DNA of 7,585 bases, taken from the NCBI GenBank assembly GCA_003541895.1, contig DPLR01000634.1, positions 1-7,585 of the forward strand, in the 5' to 3' direction. The position numbers and the translations under genes were made by a program. Within the stretch, counting starts at the first letter, position 1; each line of letters starts with the position of its first letter. Positions 5,599 to 7,585 of this stretch are shown here, piece after piece. The notes beneath the pieces were generated by a model, which worked only from the letters and a program-made list of their open reading frames with translations, made no database searches and was not told where the DNA came from. The stretch comes from Cytophagales bacterium. Its GTDB lineage: Bacteria > Bacteroidota > Bacteroidia > Cytophagales > Cyclobacteriaceae.

Positions 5599-6981
5599 AT
5601 GAAACTTATAGTTGCGCTTTTAGTCGGTGTTGTCACACTTAGTTACGCTCAGACCAACGATACGCCTATGGCCGCGTACGAATGGAAGAAGAATAAAACG
5701 ATCATGCACGAAGGTTATGTGGTGCTTAAATCGGGCAAGAGGATGGAAGGAAAAATTTCACTCGTTGGTACACCAGTACAAATTGAGAAGATAATTTTTA
5801 ACAATGGTCAAAATGATATAGAGTTACCCTTGGGTTCAGTTACTGCTTATGGGTTGACAAACTTCACTGTAAATGCTACTGCTTCGCTACCATCAGTATC
5901 ATCAAAACAATCCGCTGTAAACGATAGCCCTGACTCATGGTACGATTGGCATAAAACCGGTACGGTACTCATGGGCAAAGTGATTTGGGCTTCGCGTACT
6001 CGCCCTGGTTATGTGGTGTTGAAAAATGGCAACCGTGTGGAAGGCGATTTAGAAGCGTCAAGAAAGGATAACAACCTGTGGCATATCAAAGTCAATAAAG
6101 AAAAATTCGATGCTGATGAAATTCAAAACTATGGCCTCAAGCTAACCGAAGATGATGCTCAACGCTTGAATGCCGAAGCTCGTTTTCAGAATCCACTTTC
6201 AGGCTACATCATTACAGGAACAGACAAACAAAATGGACAACTCAAAATTATAGATGCTTCGCATATCATGTTTCGTGGGTCAGACAACAACATCAAACCG
6301 TACGGCCCATCCGATATTTCTGGTTATGGTGTTATGACAAAAAATGGAGAAGTGCAGTATTTGTCTATCGATAATCAATTTCTTGAATGTAAGTTTGATG
6401 GTAAGCTGTTTCGTGTTTATCTCAACCCAAGTCCGACAACCGTAAATGAGAAAGCTACCAATCGTGCTCGTGGCTTGGCCAACTTTGCAGCAGGAGCAGC
6501 GTCAGTTTCTGTAGCGGGCAATTCAAAAGCAAGCGATGAAGATAACCGTGAATTCTTGAATAAAATTTCGGCCGCGTCTGACGCAGAATTAGAAACGTAT
6601 GCCAATCAGCTTCAAGCGGCATACGATGCAGTAGATCAAAATGCACGAGCTGTGAATTCATCATTGGGCTCAGTGGGATATGCTAATGTGGATGTATCTG
6701 GCGATGTGAAAAAGCAATTGCAAAATCGATTGGCCTCCATTCAACTTGAACGAGTACGTAGGAAGACGGGTGATATTAAAATCATGAACGTGGAGTGGTT
6801 CGTCTCGAATAAAAAGACGGGAGAAAAGTTTATTGTTTACGAAAGCAATTACAAGGAAAAGATGGATGTGTTGTTGAAAGGCTGCGATCAATTTTTAATG
6901 GCCGACAAAAACAAACAAAAAGATTTGCAAGACATTGACAACATGGTGGATACATTTAAGATGGTAGATGGGTGTTACTGA
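5599..6981 (+). CDS. Exported protein of unknown function with three internal repeats
   Basis: I do not recognise this 460-residue protein. It has a signal peptide (MKLIVALLVGVVTLSYA) cut before Q18 and no lipobox, so it is periplasmic or outer-membrane associated. A unit of about 45 residues occurs three times: 39-86, 137-180 and 202-245. Each starts GY(V/I)(V/I), has a central Gly within the basic/Asn-rich start (MEGKI, VEGDL, NGQLK), and ends YGL or YGV. The first two are also preceded by similar Trp-containing segments, YEWKKNKTIM (27-36) and YDWHKTGTVLM (115-125). A small-residue stretch (293-309) links to a charged, probably helical region (about 313-390). The C-terminal domain (395-460) contains C429 and C459, which could form a disulfide. 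The start is fixed by the signal peptide. Near-motif TACATTTA (5572-5579) is one mismatch from a -7 element but lacks a correctly spaced TTG. A putative lipoprotein gene follows 44 bases later, probably in the same transcript. Confidence 0.85.
   Translation: MKLIVALLVGVVTLSYAQTNDTPMAAYEWKKNKTIMHEGYVVLKSGKRMEGKISLVGTPVQIEKIIFNNGQNDIELPLGSVTAYGLTNFTVNATASLPSVSSKQSAVNDSPDSWYDWHKTGTVLMGKVIWASRTRPGYVVLKNGNRVEGDLEASRKDNNLWHIKVNKEKFDADEIQNYGLKLTEDDAQRLNAEARFQNPLSGYIITGTDKQNGQLKIIDASHIMFRGSDNNIKPYGPSDISGYGVMTKNGEVQYLSIDNQFLECKFDGKLFRVYLNPSPTTVNEKATNRARGLANFAAGAASVSVAGNSKASDEDNREFLNKISAASDAELETYANQLQAAYDAVDQNARAVNSSLGSVGYANVDVSGDVKKQLQNRLASIQLERVRRKTGDIKIMNVEWFVSNKKTGEKFIVYESNYKEKMDVLLKGCDQFLMADKNKQKDLQDIDNMVDTFKMVDGCY
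5713..5856 (+). repeat. Internal protein repeat, copy 1 of 3
   Basis: This encodes residues 39-86 of the unknown exported protein, from GYVVLKSGKRMEG to AYGL. Its first 12 bases (GGTTATGTGGTG) are identical to the start of copy 2, while the rest has diverged at DNA level. It is 48 residues long, four more than the other copies, because of a longer loop before the terminal YGL. Confidence 0.65.
6007..6138 (+). repeat. Internal protein repeat, copy 2 of 3
   Basis: This encodes residues 137-180, from GYVVLKNGNRVEG to NYGL, 44 residues. It is closest to copy 1, sharing GYVVLK-x-G-x-R-x-E-G and the Trp-containing segment just upstream. Confidence 0.65.
6202..6333 (+). repeat. Internal protein repeat, copy 3 of 3 (diverged)
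   Basis: This encodes residues 202-245, from GYIITGTDKQNGQLKI to GYGV, also 44 residues. It is the most diverged copy. The opening GY plus aliphatic pair, a Gly one position earlier than in copy 2, an S-D-I segment near the end and the closing YGV are retained. Membership is less certain than for copies 1 and 2. Confidence 0.45.
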
Positions 6982-7025
6982 TAGTGTTTTCAGTGCTTCT
7001 CAAGAAATGTTGCTGACTTAAGTAA

Positions 7026-7585
7026 ATGAAGAATAATTGGCATTTGCTCTTGGTATTGTTAGTATGTTCTTGTGCAGGCTACAAGTCAATTACAGGTGTA
7101 GCTGTTTCTGCTGATAACGGATTAAAAAAAGTATCTATCCCCAGTCATCATTTCACCATTACTTACTTTGGAGATTATTGGTTTCATCCCCTTGATCCTA
7201 ATCAAACACTTAACTGGAGCGATGAACTTGGTCAGATTATCAATGACCAAAAGGGAAGGAAAATTTTATATTCAGCTCATACTACCGTTGGTCCATATTG
7301 TTCATCGGTAGGCGTATCGTATCCGGATACTTCCGTTCATAAAATGATTCGAAACGATACTATTCTTCTTCGTGAGAAGTACAAGGCTAGTAATTTGAAA
7401 ATCGAAAGCAGAAAACTGATTGGCCGTAATTTCTACACGGTGATAAAATACAATCTGAGGCACAAGCAATTGAAAGTGGTACCAAGCTATGCCGAATATT
7501 TTACCAAGTGCAATCAATTTACTTTGCGCTTCATTTTTGTAACGATGGAGGAAAACAAAGAAGAGTGGTTTGACAATGACACTGA
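7026..7585 (+). CDS. Putative lipoprotein of unknown function (3' end outside window)
   Basis: An ATG at 7026 opens a frame that stays open to the window edge, giving 186 complete codons with no stop. The N-terminus (MKNNWHLLLVLLVCSCAGYK) is a lipoprotein-like signal with a plausible lipobox VCS-C, which makes C16 the lipidated residue. The +2 and following residues (AGYK) lack the acidic surface-export signal seen in some Bacteroidota lipoproteins, so a periplasm-facing anchor is more likely. The rest is Tyr/Phe-rich, with alternating hydrophobic segments such as HHFTITYFGDYWF early and FTLRFIFVTMEENKEEW late. That pattern is faintly reminiscent of PsbP/Mog1-like alpha-beta proteins, but I cannot assign a family. 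Cys residues at about 94 and 161 of the visible part could pair. It starts 44 bases after the repeat protein's stop, with no promoter motif or terminator visible between, suggesting co-transcription. No Shine-Dalgarno sequence precedes it. Confidence 0.75.
   Translation, partial: MKNNWHLLLVLLVCSCAGYKSITGVAVSADNGLKKVSIPSHHFTITYFGDYWFHPLDPNQTLNWSDELGQIINDQKGRKILYSAHTTVGPYCSSVGVSYPDTSVHKMIRNDTILLREKYKASNLKIESRKLIGRNFYTVIKYNLRHKQLKVVPSYAEYFTKCNQFTLRFIFVTMEENKEEWFDNDT

Noticed and set aside
7017..7024. ACTTAAGT palindrome ahead of the lipoprotein gene
   Set aside because: An 8-base palindrome with no spacer or T-run is not a terminator and is readily explained by chance.
7302..7517. Minus-strand open frame of 71 codons
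   Set aside because: It is antisense to the lipoprotein frame, which has a clear signal peptide and stays open for 186 codons.

Overview
The window looks like a chromosomal stretch from a Bacteroidota bacterium, probably a free-living relative of the Cytophagales; this is inference. The base composition is moderately AT-rich and no start codon has a recognisable Shine-Dalgarno sequence. Several exported proteins have signal peptides ending in Ala-Gln. Two gene starts are preceded by the TAnnTTTG-type -7 promoter element of this phylum. The protein families present (GldK/SUMF1-like proteins, Tat-exported Gfo/Idh/MocA oxidoreductases, DUF1080 proteins) are all abundant in Bacteroidota. There are no RNA genes, insertion sequences, CRISPR arrays or phage genes, and no intergenic gap exceeds about 145 bases.

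Layout. (1) Positions 1-648, plus strand: the 3' part of a SUMF1/formylglycine-generating-enzyme-fold protein with an unusual four-cysteine cluster. (2) Positions 661-5457, minus strand: five genes, read right to left. They are a PAP2-family membrane phosphatase, an exported DUF1080 (3-keto-disaccharide hydrolase family) protein, a Tat-exported Gfo/Idh/MocA oxidoreductase, a DltE-like short-chain dehydrogenase, and a PaaE-like FAD/2Fe-2S reductase. (3) Positions 5458-5598: a divergent intergenic region with a promoter candidate for the PAP2 gene and a small perfect inverted repeat. (4) Positions 5599-7585, plus strand: an unrecognised exported 460-residue protein containing three diverged copies of a roughly 45-residue unit, followed 44 bases later by an unrecognised putative lipoprotein that runs off the window.

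How the genes may work together. The DUF1080 and Gfo/Idh/MocA genes are 9 bases apart and both products carry export signals. This fits the periplasmic keto-glycoside route, in which an NAD(P)-type oxidoreductase oxidises a sugar hydroxyl to a ketone and a DUF1080 enzyme then cleaves the weakened glycosidic bond. The dehydrogenase and flavin reductase downstream look cytoplasmic. The reductase has its own promoter candidate, so its place in the pathway is uncertain. The two plus-strand genes at the right end form a probable envelope-protein pair of unknown function. The most unusual items are the repeat protein with its lipoprotein neighbour, the Cys cluster in the SUMF1 protein, and a promoter placed so that the reductase mRNA could be leaderless.
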